Origin: Chlamydomonas sphaeroides
Lineage: Eukaryota > Chlorophyta > Chlorophyceae > Chlamydomonadales > Chlamydomonadaceae
Direction of reading: 5' to 3'
Assembly: GCA_001662425.1 (NCBI GenBank)
Contig: BDDC01001168.1
Coordinates: forward strand, 7,343-28,752
DNA length: 21,410 bases
Shown here: one piece after another, positions 19,801 to 21,410 of the stretch
Numbering within the stretch: position 1 is the first letter of the stretch
How the letters are laid out: each line of letters opens with the position of its first letter
Program-made: the position numbers and the translations under genes
Notes under the pieces: generated by a model
Seen by the model: the letters and a program-made list of their open reading frames with translations, nothing else
Databases searched by the model: none
What the model was told of the DNA's origin: nothing

Positions 19801-21017
19801 ACGCGCCCGGCTCCTTCCCCTTCGTGCTGCTGGACCCTCCTTGCTCGGCGCTGGGGCTGCGGCCGCGGCTGCTGCACGACTGGAGCCTGGCCCAGGTGGG
19901 GCCTTGGAGGGTTGGGGGGGAGAGGGGGAGGAGAGGGGAAGGAGAGGAACGGGGACTTTTGGGGGCCGCGGTGTAGGTGTCGCCTCTCCGCCCTCCACGA
20001 CCTTGCGCACCCTCATTCCTCTCCCTTGCCTCCAATCCATCCTCGCTTCCCTCCCCTCCCCTCCCCCCTTCCCCACCAGCTCCGCTCGCTGGCCTCCTAC
20101 CAGCGCTGCCTGCTGGCCACCGCGGTGGCGGCGCTGGCCCCCGGGGGGGAGCTGGTGTACGCCACGTGCACGCTCAGCCCGCAGGAGAACGAAGCCAACG
20201 TGGCCTGGGCGCTGGACAGGTGGGTGAGCCGCCCGCGCCTGCCCAGGCTGCTCACGAGCACGCCTGCGATGCTGTGGAATGGGGACAGGGGTCCACAAAC
20301 CGTACCAAACGCGGTGCTGCGCTAGTCTTTGTTGCACGCGTGCCCGCTCCACCCCGCCCAGCTCCAGCCAGCTGCCCCGCTCTCCGGCCCTCCTCTCGCT
20401 GCCTGCCGCGCCCCCCCTCTCCCCCCGCTGCAGGTACGCGGGGCGGCTGGCGCTGCTGCCCGCGGAGCCGCTGCTGGGTCTGCCCGGCCTCACGGGGGCG
20501 GACCCGCTCACCGGCGAGCGGTGGCTCACACCCGAGGAGGCGGAGATGGTGGGCGCTGCAGCAGCAGGGGCGCGTGGCACTGGGGCGGGGACGGGGCCGG
20601 GGACTGGAGTGGCAGCTGTGCCTTCGCGTTGCGCCGCGTCGCGGCCGTGCCTCCAGCACCACCCGTGAGCACCAGCCTACCCTGCCCCGCCTGCCGTGTG
20701 CTCGCCTGCGGGGCCGCCTCACGCACGCACGACACCACACCGCACCGCACCACCACGCAGGGTTGCTCGCTGTGGCCAACACTGTGGTTTCTCGTGCGCA
20801 TCGCCCTCCCCTCGTGCCCACCCCCGGCCCCACCCCCCGGCCGCAGGTGCAGCGGTTCGACCCGGGGCTGCTGCTGCCGGGCCGCAGGATGCGGGGCGGC
20901 GCGGTGGGGGCCGGGGAGGGGGCCGGGGCGGACCCTGGCGGAGGCGAGGGCGAGGAGCCGCAGGAGGGCGACGACGTGATGGGCTTTTTCATAGCGCGCT
21001 TCCGGCTGCTGGCGTGA
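16877..21017 (+). CDS. NSUN6: NSUN6-type RNA (cytosine-5) methyltransferase with PUA domain, 13 exons
   Basis: SAM-dependent enzyme that methylates cytosine C5 in RNA; the human member modifies C72 of certain tRNAs. Exons: 16877-16936, 17081-17200, 17330-17576, 17710-17759, 17926-18568, 18756-18811, 18958-19003, 19156-19238, 19389-19466, 19587-19895, 20080-20219, 20434-20548, 20847-21017. Phases agree and give 705 residues. An N-terminal segment (DPEVEAYF, 18-25; LRVNTLRARP) is followed by a PUA domain (VVVNRF to about 370, with NVFAPG at 162-167). The Rossmann methyltransferase fold follows: motif I LDMCAAPGGKT (402-412), acidic LDR near 430, motif IV DPPCS (544-548, Cys547), motif VI ATCTLSPQENE (592-602, nucleophile Cys594). 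The end, VMGFFIARF, is typical of NSUN6. Human NSUN6 has 469 residues; the extra length here is low-complexity sequence within the PUA domain (about 195-257 and 285-332) and before motif IV (about 468-535). Both catalytic cysteines are present, so it is probably active. Start: first ATG before DPEVE; a second ATG lies three codons on. Confidence 0.9.
17049..17078. repeat. (ACC)n microsatellite at the 3' end of an intron of the NSUN6-type gene
   Basis: About nine CCA/ACC units run up to the acceptor (ACACAG, ends at 17080) and take the place of the usual pyrimidine tract. Confidence 0.9.
18569..18641. repeat. GGGT/GGCT-rich tetranucleotide repeats at the start of an intron of the NSUN6-type gene
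   Basis: The intron begins with its donor and continues as imperfect GGGT and GGCT repeats. At 18619-18641 there are at least five GGG runs spaced by one T on the coding strand, which fits a G-quadruplex motif in the pre-mRNA. Confidence 0.9.
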
Positions 21018-21410
21018 GGGGGCGGCGCGGCTGTGGTGCTGGCAGGAGCGGTGGGCGGCGGGTCGGGGGAGGGGTGAGGGGCGGGGCAAGGCGTTCGCTC
21101 GCGGCAGGGCGGCGGCGTGGGCGGCCAGGGGGATGCGAAAGCTCGGCAGGACTCGCGCTGCTTCGGTGGGGGAAAACACTCCAGCGAGGGAGCATGGATT
21201 ACGCGGGGCGTGTAATATGTATCCACAGGCTGGCGTCACAACGACAATTGCCGGCCTAAGCACCAAGGACAGGCAGGGGAAAGAGTTCAGCACACATGGC
21301 CCGGTGAACAGGGAACTCGCGCACGACATGCGCGCGGGCATTGGTGTGATGAAGCGGTAAGGGTGCGAGTCGGGGGCGTACGAGCTTCGCGTGGCGGGGG
21401 GGGGGGGCCG
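21018..21410 (+). other. 3' flank of the NSUN6-type gene
   Basis: This holds the 3' UTR and sequence beyond it. No further gene was recognised. GC falls after about 21130, and a short poly-G run lies at the right edge. Confidence 0.6.
21211..21215 (+). terminator. Polyadenylation signal TGTAA of the NSUN6-type gene
   Basis: TGTAA lies 194 bases after the stop codon, in a lower-GC stretch on the coding strand. Confidence 0.6.

Noticed and set aside
1..21410. Bacterial features, CRISPR arrays, tRNA or rRNA genes, complete transposons
   Set aside because: No spaced direct repeats, cloverleaf sequences, terminal inverted repeats or transposase motifs were noticed by eye. The splicing pattern is clearly eukaryotic.

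Overview
The window is nuclear DNA of a GC-rich green alga, most likely chlamydomonadalean (Chlamydomonas/Volvox relatives). Supporting signs are many short introns with GTGAG/GTGCG donors and pyrimidine-rich CAG acceptors, very high GC, Ala/Gly/Pro/Ser-rich low-complexity protein segments, TGTAA polyadenylation signals, and an octotricopeptide-repeat (OPR) gene, a family expanded in this group. No bacterial operons, RNA genes, CRISPR arrays or intact mobile elements were seen.

Layout. (1) Positions 1-5253, minus strand: 13 exons of a gene whose 3' end lies beyond the left edge. It encodes a RanBPM-type protein with two consecutive LisH/CTLH/CRA-like modules, resembling a plant-lineage protein (Arabidopsis At5g66810 type). 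(2) Positions 5254-8207: about 3 kb without an intact gene. It holds a decayed 5'-nucleotidase C-terminal domain, decayed ankyrin-repeat pieces, short tandem repeats and a lower-GC stretch next to the following gene. (3) Positions 8208-16554, plus strand: a 16-exon gene for a ~1,722-residue OPR-like protein with a probable organelle transit peptide, a long disordered N-terminal region, a helical-repeat core with exact 38-residue spacing, and an acidic tail. (4) Positions 16877-21017, plus strand: a complete 13-exon gene for a 705-residue NSUN6-type RNA m5C methyltransferase with a PUA domain. (5) Positions 21018-21410: its 3' flank.

I rebuilt the three gene models by joining exons so that reading frame and intron phase are kept at every junction. 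The OPR and NSUN6 genes lie head to tail with 322 bases between stop and start. Both are predicted RNA-acting proteins, but nothing in the sequence shows that they work together. The RanBPM-type gene points away from them. The most notable features are the duplicated CTLH architecture, the 38-residue periodicity in an otherwise uncharacterised OPR protein, the low-complexity insertions within the NSUN6 PUA domain, and the chimeric gene graveyard between the first two genes.
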